From assembly GCA_020846515.1 (NCBI GenBank), contig JADLDX010000722.1, positions 1 through 10,087 of the forward strand: a DNA stretch of 10,087 nucleotides, written 5' to 3'. Shown here in pieces: positions 1 to 8,287 of this stretch. Within the stretch, counting starts at the first letter, position 1; each line of letters opens with the position of its first letter. The notes below the pieces were generated by a model. It was not told where the DNA came from, did not search any database, and saw only the letters and a list, made by a program, of their open reading frames with translations. The position numbers were made by a program, and so were the translations under genes. The stretch is from Pirellulaceae bacterium. Lineage in GTDB: Bacteria; Planctomycetota; Planctomycetia; Pirellulales; Pirellulaceae.

Positions 1-149
1 ACATGGCATGGCACCTCATGATCTTTTAAACAGAGCTACGGTCGGCAAGTATACACCGCCGCGAACGTCCAGATTTCATCGATCAGACCTCGCGCAAAAG
101 TAGAACTTGGATCGTGGGTACCTGGGCAACAATTTTCAGTTGCGGAAAG

Positions 150-155
150 TATAAT
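150..155 (+). promoter_or_regulatory. Candidate -10 element upstream of the kinase-STAND gene
   Basis: A perfect TATAAT hexamer lies 40 bp before the start codon of the large kinase gene, which would give a 5' leader of roughly 30-35 nt. There is no convincing -35 box at 16-18 bp spacing (the hexamer there is CAACAA-like) and no extended -10 TG, so the match may be chance. I see no gene, repeat or strong hairpin in the rest of positions 1-195. Confidence 0.3.
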
Positions 156-195
156 CGTCTTGGCAGCTTTGTGAGCGATTTCAAGTTTTTCGAGA

Positions 196-3100
196 ATGTG
201 CATGGAACTGGTTCAGTTGTATGAGCGGCTGTGCGAGAATGCATCATCGCCACCGGATGTCTTCGTTTTTCTCGGCAAAAATGCAAGTGCTGACTCGCAA
301 CAGATTCTGTCCGTCGTGCGCGCAGACCAGCTGTGGCGCTCCCGCGCCGGCTTGCTCTTACCGGCCGAAGAGTATTTGAATCGACTGCCCGTGCTGAACG
401 AAAATCCTGACCTGCGCGCAGTGGTAGTATTGGGCGAACTCCAGTGCCACCTGGACTCGGGTGAGATATCTTCGATCGAATCCATGCTCAATCGATTTCC
501 GGATCTCAGTGATTCGCTTCGCAATCGACTGGTCGCTTCGCAAATCGACCACAATGATGGTAGCGACCATTCACACAGTGATCATTCACACAGTGATGTG
601 CCCGTCGGCGATGACCCGTTGAAACAACCGGGGGCGGGACAAACCTGGCAGATACGGTCTGATACGCAGAATACGAATAGCCTAAACACCGTAGTCTTTT
701 CCAATGCAGCTTTGCCCGAGATCCGCGGGACGTTTATCTCCGAAGTCACCGTGGGGGACGCGCGCCAAGGCCGGTATCGCATCCTGCGTCCATTGGGTGC
801 GGGCAGTTTTGGCAATGTCTACTTGGCCGTAGACGAACAACTTCAGCGGTCGGTAGCCGTGAAAGTGCCTCATAGGGAAAGATTTCAGCGAACGGAGGAT
901 TCCGAACAGTATTTGGCCGAAGCCAGGATGGTGGCCAATCTGGACCATCCTCAAATGGTGCCAGTTTATGATGTGGGACGCACTCAAGATGGATCCATCT
1001 ATGTCGTGTCGAAATACATCGAAGGCGCCACGTTAGCCGAACGCATGAAGGCCAAGCGCTTAGAGGTTGCTGATGCGGTACGCATCATTGAATTGATCAC
1101 TCAAGCACTCAAATACGCGCATGCTCGACGACTGATTCATCGCGACATCAAACCGGCGAACATCTTGATGGAGGATGCAACAGGGCTACCCTATCTGAAC
1201 GATTTTGGATTGGCGATTCGCGAAGACGAACACCTCAATGATAATCGCATCGCCGGCACGCCAAGTTATATGAGTCCTGAGCAAGCTCGCGGAGAAGGTC
1301 ATCGCCTGGACGCCCGCAGTGACCTTTTTTCCCTGGGGGTCGTCTTATACGAACTGTTAACCCAACGCCGGCCGTTTGCTGGTCAGACCGTACAAGAAGT
1401 GCTGCACGCGGTCGTCTCGTTAGAGCCTAAGCCACCCCGCAGCATTCATGCGGACATACCTGCTGAAGTAGAACGTATCTGCCTCAAAATGCTGAGCAAG
1501 CGGGCTTCGGATCGCTTTCAAAACGCGTCGGAGCTAGCTGATGACCTGCGCGCCTGGTTGAGCCCAGGGAGCCCATCGATGGCTGCAGTCACGGAAACGC
1601 TGATCGCCCCGCGTGGTCTGCGTTCTTTCGACGCCAGCGATGCCCCCTTTTTTCTTGACCTGTTGCCGGGCGCTCGGAATCGAGAGGGCTTGCCAGAAAG
1701 CATCGCTTTTTGGAAGAGCCGTATCGAGCAGACAGATGCCGAGCGAACTTTTTGCGTGGGTTTGATTTATGGCCCAAGCGGCTGTGGAAAATCGTCGTTG
1801 GTCAAAGCAGGCCTGCTGCCACATCTCAGTCCCGATATCGAGGTCGTCTACCTGGAAGCCACTCCCGATGAAACCGAGTTGCGTATTCTTCAAGGTATAC
1901 GCAAACGTTGTCCTGATTTACCGACAGATCAAGGGCTGGTCGAGACGCTGACCACATGGCGCAGAAGTCAGGGACGCAAGTTAATCATCATCATCGACCA
2001 GTTCGAGCAGTGGCTGGACACCCATCGAATCGATGCCCATACGGAATTGGTCCAATCTCTGCGGCAGTGTGACGGCGGGCGACTTCAGGCAGTCGTGATG
2101 ATCCGTGACGATTTTGCCATGGCCGTGGCGCGATTCATGCATGCCTTGGACGTCTCCATCGTTCAAGGACATAACTTCATGACGGTGGATTTATTCGAAA
2201 TCGACCATGCTCGAAAGGTGTTGATCAAGTTTGGTCAGGCCTTTGGTAAATTGTCCGCGAACACTGAACATCTATCTCGCTCGGAAACTCAATTCGTGAA
2301 CCAGGTCGTGGAAGGCCTGGCAGAAGAAGGCAGGGTCGTGCCCGTGCGTCTGAGTCTGTTTGCCGAAATGGTCAAGAACAAGCCATGGATGCCAGAGACG
2401 TTAAAGCAGATTGGTGGCACCAGTGGCATCGGGGTCAATTTTTTGGAGGAGACGTTCAATTCCGCCCAGTCGAACCCTCAGCACCGTCTCCACGTGTCTG
2501 CTGTACGAGCAGTGCTGCGATCACTCCTTCCAGAGCATGGATCAAACATCAAAGGACACATGCGTTCTCAACAAGAGTTGCTTGAGGTCACCGGTTATGC
2601 TCACCGACCGTTAGATTTCAATTACTTGCTTCGCATGCTGGATGGTGAGTTGCGACTGATCACTCCGACTGATCCAGAAGGTCACGGTTCCAATTCCGAT
2701 GTCGCCCGGCCCGTGCGTCATTATCAATTGACGCATGACTACTTAGTCCCTTCTCTGCGCGAATGGCTCACGCGCATGCAGAGCGACTCAAGTCGCGGTC
2801 GCGCGGAGCTCAAGCTCGCAGAACGTACTTCCGCTTGGAATGCGCGACGTGAAGTCAGACAATTTCCTTCGCTGGTGGAATGGTGGAGTATCGTCTGGCT
2901 AACCAATCGCAGGCAGTGGTCGAACTTGCAGCGCGAGATGATGAGCCGGGCTGGTCGTGTTCATGGTCTGCGAACGCTGGCAATGCTTTTCGGGCTCTTG
3001 GTCGTGTTGCTATCTGGTTTGGCGATTCGAAGTCAGGTACTCCAGCAGCAAGAATTTATGCGTATCGAGGGACTGGTCAATCAACTGGCCAGTGCCGAAC

Positions 3101-5124
3101 CAAATCAGATCCCGGCTATCATTGAAGAGTTGGAGAGCAACCCACAAGCGGCTCATGCTCGTCTGCGACCGATCAGCAATGTTAACACCCGTACGCCACT
3201 GGGCCGGCGCGTACAACTTCACGCACGTATAGCTCATGTCTCACAAGATGCCTCCTTGATTCAGCCCTTGGTCGACGAATTGCTGACGAACCACCTGACG
3301 TATGTTGGTCCTATTCGCCAGCAATTACGTCCGTACTCGCGCGAGTTAACCGACCAGTTCCTCCAGATTCTGCGAGATTCCGCCACGGATCCCGACCGAC
3401 GATTCCGAGCAGCTCTGGCTTTGGCCGATTACGTTCCGGTATCCAATGACAGTTTGTTGTGTGACCAAGATCTCCAGTTTATAGCCGAACAGTTGGTCAG
3501 CTCCAATGCGGAGCATCAGCCACTTCTACGCGAGTATCTTCGCCCACTCAGCCCTCGACTGCTGCAGGACCTTGACAAAATCTTTTCCAATTCGAAGGCA
3601 TCGGAAAGCTACCGACTCGGCGCAGCAAACGCCTTCGCCGACTATGCTGCCTACGATCTAGACAGACTGACGAATTTATTGTCGAGTGCCTCTCCAGAGC
3701 AGCACGCCATTTTGTACCCGCTTGTGGCCGTCAGCGAATCGCAGGCTACCATCATGCAGTTAAGTTCGATCGTGGCTACCGATCCACCGAACTCGCTCGG
3801 TTCGTCAGAACGCGTCAGCTTCGGGCGGCGACGAGCCTCTGCGGCTATTACGCTCTTGCGCCTGGGTGAACGTCAGAAGGCCTTGACGGCCCTTCAACTG
3901 AGCGACGACCTGGAACCACTCACTCAGTTCAGTGCGCGATGTCGGGCCTACGGTGTACAGATCAACGACCTGTTGGACTGCTTGCAGTTGCTCAGCGAAA
4001 AAACATCCAAGCACTCATCGCCCATGGCGCGTTACGCACTATTACTGGCCTTGGGTGAATTTTCGCTGAGCGAAGTTCCCGAAAAGCAGCGCAGCAGCTT
4101 GCTAGATATGCTAACTCGCTGGTATCGCGAGGACCCCTGTTCTGGTGTGCACAGCGCGGCGGGTTGGCTGCTGAGGCAATGGGGACAATCGGCAGCGGTT
4201 CGTTACATTGATCAGACGCCTATACCGTATTCGCCAGACCGACAGTGGTTTACGCTGGCGATCGATGTCAAGCCGATGCCACCCGCTGATTCTCCTGCGT
4301 TGGAAACGAAAACGTTTTACTACACGTTCGTCGTATTTCCAGCCGGCCAATATGACATCGGTTCGGTGGCCGATGAGCCTGACCGTCAAAAAGATGAGCT
4401 GCGACACAAAGTTACGTTGAGTCGACCGTTTGCACTTCTGGATCGTGAAATCACGTTTGAAGAGTTGATCGCCTACGACCCGGGCTATACGGCTCGTATG
4501 CAACAAGACGATGCGACACCCCATGATGCTGGCTCGGGGGTGCATTGGTACGATTCGATAGGCTTCTGTCGTTGGCTGGCGGGCCAGATGGGTGTGTCAG
4601 AATCCGATCAGTCTTATGCGTCTCCTGAGTCACTGGCCGTAGCGACCCATCCGCGCGAGTTGAATCCTGAATCCAATTGGGCCCCACGCAACTGGGAGTT
4701 GTTGCCAGGCAGACGAGGATTTCGTTTGCCCACCGAGGCCGAGTGGGAAGTTGGCAGTCGTTTCGGTACCAGGACGATTTACAACCAAGGCAGTGATCCA
4801 GCTTTGCTGCATCGCTTTGCCTGGTATATCGAAAACAGCCAAAAGCACGTACATCCACCGAAGGAACTGCGCCCGGGCCATAGCGGTCTATTCGATGTCC
4901 ACGGCAACGTTTATGAATGGTGCCACGACTGGTATGGTGAATACGAAACGAAGACAATTTCAGATCCGTCTGGTATACGCGACGGAACTGGACGAGTGTT
5001 TCGTGGAGGTGGCTGGTACGGAAATGCTGCGCTGTGCAGTTCAGCTAACCGTGGGCGATATTACCCATCCACTCGCAATAGCTACACTGGCTTTCGATTG
5101 GCGATGACGCCGCCGGATCGCTAA
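196..5124 (+). CDS. Membrane-anchored Ser/Thr kinase - nSTAND1 NTPase - HEAT-like - FGE-sulfatase-domain fusion protein
   Basis: This 1642-residue protein is a multidomain signalling ATPase. Residues 1 to about 115 match the N-terminal extension of planctomycete kinases (ADQLWR and LNRFPDL-like motifs). A His/Ser/Asp linker follows at 124-134. The Hanks kinase (about 195-452) is complete: glycine loop GAGSFGNV at 201-208, K223, helix-C E242, HRDIKPAN at 315-322, DFG at 336-338 and GTPSYMSPE from 354. The nSTAND1 NTPase follows, with Walker A GPSGCGKSS at 526-534, Walker B LIIIIDQFEQ from 596 and the winged-helix signature YQLTHDY at 843-849. One membrane helix (about 928-945) places kinase and NTPase in the cytoplasm and the rest outside. 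Helical repeats (ALADY-type near 1070 and 1140, more to about 1330) lead to an FGE-sulfatase domain (about 1375-1642) with FRLPTEAEWE at 1509-1518, NVYEWCHDW from 1571 and FRGGGW from 1602. An in-frame TGA at 172 leaves ATG 196 or 202 as start; there is no clear Shine-Dalgarno site. NCBI-style naming would be bifunctional kinase/formylglycine-generating enzyme family protein, but the enzymatic role of the last domain is doubtful. Confidence 0.93.
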   Translation: MCMELVQLYERLCENASSPPDVFVFLGKNASADSQQILSVVRADQLWRSRAGLLLPAEEYLNRLPVLNENPDLRAVVVLGELQCHLDSGEISSIESMLNRFPDLSDSLRNRLVASQIDHNDGSDHSHSDHSHSDVPVGDDPLKQPGAGQTWQIRSDTQNTNSLNTVVFSNAALPEIRGTFISEVTVGDARQGRYRILRPLGAGSFGNVYLAVDEQLQRSVAVKVPHRERFQRTEDSEQYLAEARMVANLDHPQMVPVYDVGRTQDGSIYVVSKYIEGATLAERMKAKRLEVADAVRIIELITQALKYAHARRLIHRDIKPANILMEDATGLPYLNDFGLAIREDEHLNDNRIAGTPSYMSPEQARGEGHRLDARSDLFSLGVVLYELLTQRRPFAGQTVQEVLHAVVSLEPKPPRSIHADIPAEVERICLKMLSKRASDRFQNASELADDLRAWLSPGSPSMAAVTETLIAPRGLRSFDASDAPFFLDLLPGARNREGLPESIAFWKSRIEQTDAERTFCVGLIYGPSGCGKSSLVKAGLLPHLSPDIEVVYLEATPDETELRILQGIRKRCPDLPTDQGLVETLTTWRRSQGRKLIIIIDQFEQWLDTHRIDAHTELVQSLRQCDGGRLQAVVMIRDDFAMAVARFMHALDVSIVQGHNFMTVDLFEIDHARKVLIKFGQAFGKLSANTEHLSRSETQFVNQVVEGLAEEGRVVPVRLSLFAEMVKNKPWMPETLKQIGGTSGIGVNFLEETFNSAQSNPQHRLHVSAVRAVLRSLLPEHGSNIKGHMRSQQELLEVTGYAHRPLDFNYLLRMLDGELRLITPTDPEGHGSNSDVARPVRHYQLTHDYLVPSLREWLTRMQSDSSRGRAELKLAERTSAWNARREVRQFPSLVEWWSIVWLTNRRQWSNLQREMMSRAGRVHGLRTLAMLFGLLVVLLSGLAIRSQVLQQQEFMRIEGLVNQLASAEPNQIPAIIEELESNPQAAHARLRPISNVNTRTPLGRRVQLHARIAHVSQDASLIQPLVDELLTNHLTYVGPIRQQLRPYSRELTDQFLQILRDSATDPDRRFRAALALADYVPVSNDSLLCDQDLQFIAEQLVSSNAEHQPLLREYLRPLSPRLLQDLDKIFSNSKASESYRLGAANAFADYAAYDLDRLTNLLSSASPEQHAILYPLVAVSESQATIMQLSSIVATDPPNSLGSSERVSFGRRRASAAITLLRLGERQKALTALQLSDDLEPLTQFSARCRAYGVQINDLLDCLQLLSEKTSKHSSPMARYALLLALGEFSLSEVPEKQRSSLLDMLTRWYREDPCSGVHSAAGWLLRQWGQSAAVRYIDQTPIPYSPDRQWFTLAIDVKPMPPADSPALETKTFYYTFVVFPAGQYDIGSVADEPDRQKDELRHKVTLSRPFALLDREITFEELIAYDPGYTARMQQDDATPHDAGSGVHWYDSIGFCRWLAGQMGVSESDQSYASPESLAVATHPRELNPESNWAPRNWELLPGRRGFRLPTEAEWEVGSRFGTRTIYNQGSDPALLHRFAWYIENSQKHVHPPKELRPGHSGLFDVHGNVYEWCHDWYGEYETKTISDPSGIRDGTGRVFRGGGWYGNAALCSSANRGRYYPSTRNSYTGFRLAMTPPDR
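565..594 (+). repeat. 15-bp in-frame tandem repeat encoding DHSHS twice
   Basis: Two head-to-tail 15-bp units (565-579 and 580-594) differ at one base (GAC versus GAT) and encode Asp-His-Ser-His-Ser twice, followed by another Asp. The repeat lies in the linker between the N-terminal domain and the kinase (residues 124-134). The near identity at DNA level suggests recent slippage. The four alternating histidines could bind metal, but a neutral flexible linker is the simpler reading. Confidence 0.85.
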
Positions 5125-5176
5125 ACTTTGTGCATGCGTGCTGTCTTTGATTGATCTGTTCGTATGACTGGTTACC

Positions 5177-5180
5177 GGAG
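5177..5180 (+). promoter_or_regulatory. Shine-Dalgarno site of the Tat-exported hydrolase
   Basis: GGAG ends 8 nt before the ATG at 5189. With the in-frame TGA at 5165-5167 this fixes the start, and so keeps the 30-residue n-region ahead of the twin arginines. The 64-bp gap after the kinase gene holds no convincing terminator or promoter, which allows co-transcription. Confidence 0.6.
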
Positions 5181-5188
5181 TATGTACC

Positions 5189-6565
5189 ATGGCAAAGCCC
5201 TCTGGCGACGCAACGCCACCGAATGAGGCGTTACCTGAACAGTCGCCCGCGACTGCCCAGCGCGAAGTGGAATTGGAGCGTCGAGCTTTTGTCAAGCGAA
5301 CGGCGATCGGTGGCATGGCAGCCTGGTCGGCATGGGCGCTGATCGATACCGCACCAGACAACCAATCAGGGGCAACGTTCGCCTCAGAAGTCACTATGCA
5401 ATCTACCAACAGCCTGCCGGAGGATGTCGTGCCCAATATGATCGGTGGTTATGGTCCCTGGGCAGCAAATATAGTCGGCGATAAACCAGCGCGACTCTCC
5501 TATCGTCAACCGCAATTCCAAGACATCCAACAGTGGCGCATGCAAGCTCGGTCGCGATTGCTCGATTGTCTGATGCAACCAGACCATCAACCGATTGCAG
5601 ACGTGCAAGTCGAACAGGTGGGTACCGTCGACGGTGTGGCCGCAGAACGAGTCAGTTGGCAATTGCCTTACGGCCCGCGCACGCAGGCCATGTTACTAAA
5701 GCCGGAAAAGGCTCGGGGCCGTTTGCCGGCCGTCTTGGCTCTCCATGACCATGGAGGAAACAAATACTTTGGTTATGAAAAGATCACGCGTGGAGCCACG
5801 CCACAGCATCCTCTGATGGTGAAGCATCAACAGCACTACTATGGTGGCCAGGCATGGGCCAACACACTGGCCAAACGTGGCTATGTTGTGCTGGTCCACG
5901 ATACCTACGCATTCGCCAGTCGGCGCGTGTTAATGAAAGACGTAGCCGAAGCGGCTCGCAAAAAGGTACCACCTGTCGACGATGATTCCGAAGCATCGAT
6001 CGAGATATACAATCGCTTTGCTAGTGAACACGAGCATTTAATGGCCAAGAGCCTGTTGTGCGCTGGGACCACCTGGCCGGGCGTGTTCACCTCCGAAGAT
6101 CAACGAGCACTTGACTATTTATGTTCGCGCGATGACGTTGATGACCAGCGCGTAGGTTGCGCTGGCTTGTCTGGCGGAGGCTTGCGTACAGTTTATCTCG
6201 GTGGTTTAGATGACCGCATTCGATGTGCCTGCTGCGTGGGCATGATGTCAACCTGGCGCGACTATCTCTTGCATAAATGCCACACGCATACCTGGATGAT
6301 TTACATCCCCAGTTTGCCACGCGATCTCGATTATCCGGAAATCCTGGGACTTCGGGCTCCTCTGCCCACATTAGTCCTAAACAATACGCACGATCAACTC
6401 TTCACCGTGCCTGAAATGGAACGCGCCGACAACATCCTGAAAGAGGTCTTCACAAAAGCCAACAGTGTGGAAAAGTATCGATGTTCGTTCCATCCAGGCC
6501 CTCACAAATTCGATCAGGCGATGCAAACAGAAGCCTTCGACTGGTTCGATAAGTGGCTGACGTAA
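5189..6565 (+). CDS. Tat-exported alpha/beta hydrolase (dienelactone hydrolase / acetyl xylan esterase-like)
   Basis: This 458-residue protein is a probable serine esterase that acts outside the cytoplasm. The N-terminus carries a twin-arginine motif RRAFVK at 31-36, followed by a hydrophobic, Gly/Ala-rich stretch to about residue 52; the cleavage site is unclear. The catalytic domain starts near 178 with the oxyanion-region motif ALHDHGG. The nucleophile elbow is GLSGGG with S328, the acid is D402 in NNTHDQLF, and the base is H439 in GPHKFD, so the triad is complete and in the usual order. The layout resembles the acetyl-xylan-esterase/Abhydrolase_7 group, in which members remove acyl groups from polysaccharides or small esters; the substrate cannot be read from the sequence. 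It starts 64 bp after the kinase-STAND gene on the same strand with a good ribosome site, so it is probably the second gene of a short operon. No truncation or frameshift is visible. Alternatives are a peptidase of the prolyl oligopeptidase-like clan or a lipase-like enzyme. Confidence 0.88.
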   Translation: MAKPSGDATPPNEALPEQSPATAQREVELERRAFVKRTAIGGMAAWSAWALIDTAPDNQSGATFASEVTMQSTNSLPEDVVPNMIGGYGPWAANIVGDKPARLSYRQPQFQDIQQWRMQARSRLLDCLMQPDHQPIADVQVEQVGTVDGVAAERVSWQLPYGPRTQAMLLKPEKARGRLPAVLALHDHGGNKYFGYEKITRGATPQHPLMVKHQQHYYGGQAWANTLAKRGYVVLVHDTYAFASRRVLMKDVAEAARKKVPPVDDDSEASIEIYNRFASEHEHLMAKSLLCAGTTWPGVFTSEDQRALDYLCSRDDVDDQRVGCAGLSGGGLRTVYLGGLDDRIRCACCVGMMSTWRDYLLHKCHTHTWMIYIPSLPRDLDYPEILGLRAPLPTLVLNNTHDQLFTVPEMERADNILKEVFTKANSVEKYRCSFHPGPHKFDQAMQTEAFDWFDKWLT

Positions 6566-6620
6566 ACCTGCAGAGCTGAATCACAGGTTCGGTTAGCTTA
6601 GGCTCTCACACATAGTCCAA

Positions 6621-6645
6621 GGGGCGCAAACACGCTTGCCGCCCC
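6621..6645. terminator. Candidate bidirectional hairpin between convergent genes
   Basis: GGGGCGCAA at 6621-6629 pairs with TTGCCGCCCC at 6636-6645, leaving one bulged C and a 6-nt loop. It sits between the 3' ends of the hydrolase gene (ends 6565) and the leftward GH13 gene (ends 6653), the expected place for a shared terminator. Neither side has a proper U-tract, so intrinsic termination may be weak. A second, weaker inverted repeat, AACCTG/CAGGTT at 6565-6570 and 6584-6589, overlaps the hydrolase stop codon. Confidence 0.45.
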
Positions 6646-6652
6646 AAGAGAC

Positions 6653-8170
6653 TCATTCGGCCTTGTCTGTACCGCCCAGTGTGCGCGGCTGCGTGACTTT
6701 CTCGAGTTTAAACGCCGCGGCGCGCCAGGCAGGTTCCTCCAGATACAGACCGCCAGTGAGGTCCTGACCACGCCAGGCGTGGGCTGCGGGGCTGAGTTGG
6801 TCGGTTAGCATCCAGTCATGGTCCGACAAGTCAGTAAACGGGAGGCGCACAAGACACCGACTGCGATCAGGAGAGTAGTTGACGACCACTAGCAATCGAT
6901 CGTCAAGCATGCCTTGCCAGGCAAACACAATAAAGTTCGACCAGGTTTTGTCACCGCTATGATCAGGTCCACAATTTAGCAATTGCCACTGGCCGTTACG
7001 TAAGGTCGGTGTGTTTAGCACAGAGTGCAGTTCCTGGTAGAACTGGCTAATGGCTGGATCCGCCGGCTCATCCGGAGCACGAATCAGGTGAGGCGAGATG
7101 CGTTGTCGATGACCTTCCCATTGACCTTGATGGAAGAACCTTAAGCCCGGTGATAGGTAAGTGAGCAATGCGGCGGCTTGATGTTTTCTTATGTCGAGCG
7201 CACTGGCGATACGCCGTTCATCATGGTTCTCGAGAAAGCGGGCTGATTTGTTTTGAAAAACTTCTTCGGCGCGAAAGTGAGCATGCAACATTTGGGGTTG
7301 GTTCGGTCCTGCATCAGCCAGCAGGCGGTCATATAGCCGCTTGTCGTATGTGTAATCGAAGCCTTGCTGTTGCAATTGCCCTTCAAGATCCCAGTAGACT
7401 TCCGCCAAGAAGCAGAAATCTGGCCAGCGATCTTTTACTTGCTGAATGGCCGTAGGCCAGAAAGCTTCAGTGGTTATTCCCCAAGTTCTCTGGAACACTT
7501 CGGGTAGAATCAGCATCGCCATATCGCAACGCACACCATCGCATTGCTGGGCGATACGTTGAAGTTCGGCTTGCATGGCGCGTTGGGTGGACGTGTTACC
7601 ATAGTTGATCTGTAAAGTATCGGGCCAGCCATCGAAATACGGATCGCGACCATGAGCCAGCACCAGTCGCTGGCCGGCTACCTCGAGCGCTGTAAAATTT
7701 TGAGGGGCGCGACGCAAGTCTTCTTCGGTGCCAGTGACGAAGTGTTCTGGATGGGACTCAAGCCAAACATGATCCAGAGCCGTATGATTGGGCACAAAGT
7801 CGAGCATTAACCGCAAGCCTCGCTCGGCCATACGCGTTCTCAACCGGGACAAGGCCGCTGGGCCACCCAATTCTTGATGCACTACGTAGTCGGTGATAGC
7901 AAAGCCCGAACCGGCAATGTCCGCTTCTTGCAAATCGGTCAGTGTCGATTGAAACTCGCTGCGCCAGTGAGGGTGACTGCGCGAAACCTGACGGCCACGC
8001 GCGCCGGTCTGCCAGACGCTCAGCATCCACAACCACTGTATGCCGATGGCTGCCAATCGATCCAGCTCGTCATCGGGAATATCGTCCAGCGTAGCCGTTC
8101 GCCCAAGCCCACGAGAGAGTTTGGTCAGCCAAACACGCGTATTGATTTGAAACAGCGTGGGATGGGGCAT
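6653..8170 (-). CDS. GH13 alpha-amylase family glycosidase, cytosolic
   Basis: This 505-residue protein is a glycoside hydrolase family 13 enzyme acting on alpha-glucosidic bonds of a glucan or oligosaccharide. The conserved regions occur in order: region I DFVPNH at 124-129, region II GVRCD with Arg214 and nucleophile D216, region III FLAEVYW with acid/base E257, and region IV ENHD with transition-state stabiliser D317. The (beta/alpha)8 barrel spans about 5-400. A C-terminal beta domain (about 405-495) includes DRLLVVVNYSPD. There is no signal peptide, so a cytosolic role in glycogen or maltooligosaccharide turnover is likely; hydrolase and transferase cannot be told apart here. The start is the first ATG after an in-frame stop at 8204-8206. 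A GGGAG at 8184-8188 lies 13 nt from it, farther than usual. It runs convergent to the hydrolase and divergent from the protease, apparently as a single-gene unit. Confidence 0.9.
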   Translation of the reverse strand: MPHPTLFQINTRVWLTKLSRGLGRTATLDDIPDDELDRLAAIGIQWLWMLSVWQTGARGRQVSRSHPHWRSEFQSTLTDLQEADIAGSGFAITDYVVHQELGGPAALSRLRTRMAERGLRLMLDFVPNHTALDHVWLESHPEHFVTGTEEDLRRAPQNFTALEVAGQRLVLAHGRDPYFDGWPDTLQINYGNTSTQRAMQAELQRIAQQCDGVRCDMAMLILPEVFQRTWGITTEAFWPTAIQQVKDRWPDFCFLAEVYWDLEGQLQQQGFDYTYDKRLYDRLLADAGPNQPQMLHAHFRAEEVFQNKSARFLENHDERRIASALDIRKHQAAALLTYLSPGLRFFHQGQWEGHRQRISPHLIRAPDEPADPAISQFYQELHSVLNTPTLRNGQWQLLNCGPDHSGDKTWSNFIVFAWQGMLDDRLLVVVNYSPDRSRCLVRLPFTDLSDHDWMLTDQLSPAAHAWRGQDLTGGLYLEEPAWRAAAFKLEKVTQPRTLGGTDKAE

Positions 8171-8262
8171 AGGTATTTTTAGACTCCCGTAATGCGTTTG
8201 AAATTACCCTGATTCCGTTGCGTGGCTGACGTAAGCAACAAACTGGCGCCATTTTTTTATTT

Positions 8263-8287
8263 TTGACTGGAGCGGCGTCTATATAAT
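8263..8287 (+). promoter_or_regulatory. Promoter-like TTGACT / TATAAT pair for the protease gene
   Basis: TTGACT at 8263-8268 and a perfect TATAAT at 8282-8287 lie in the most AT-rich part of the intergenic region. They are only 13 bp apart, against the usual 16-18 for sigma-70, so they may not form one promoter. If the -10 is used, the protease mRNA has a leader of roughly 215 nt that includes the ATGACTA repeats. Confidence 0.35.

Noticed and set aside
83..286. Reverse-strand 67-codon frame across the kinase gene start
   Set aside because: It overlaps the start of the large gene, has low-complexity composition and no recognisable motif.
4111..4957. Long reverse-strand open frames (144 and 168 codons) inside the kinase-STAND gene
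   Set aside because: They lie fully within a well-supported coding frame, overlap each other, and show no recognisable domain or ribosome site.
4999..5124. C-terminal C-lectin-fold segment as a variable region of a diversity-generating retroelement
   Set aside because: The position at the extreme C-terminus and the fold fit such targets. However, I see no reverse transcriptase, accessory gene or near-identical template repeat in the window, and the segment has no excess of AAC/AAT codons at the expected sites.
196..5124. nSTAND gene as an antiphage (Avs-like) defence system
   Set aside because: The neighbours are an exported esterase, a GH13 enzyme and a protease, with no integrase, phage remnants or other defence genes. 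The membrane topology and complete kinase fit housekeeping or environmental sensing at least as well.
5147..5168. Promoter for the hydrolase gene (TTGATT and TATGAC)
   Set aside because: The spacer is only 10 bp and both boxes are imperfect, so there is no support for a separate promoter.
8217..8264. Rho-independent terminator (GTTGC/GCAAC stem followed by a T-rich tract)
   Set aside because: The stem is only 5 bp, the T-tract begins about 12 nt after it, and no rightward gene ends nearby.
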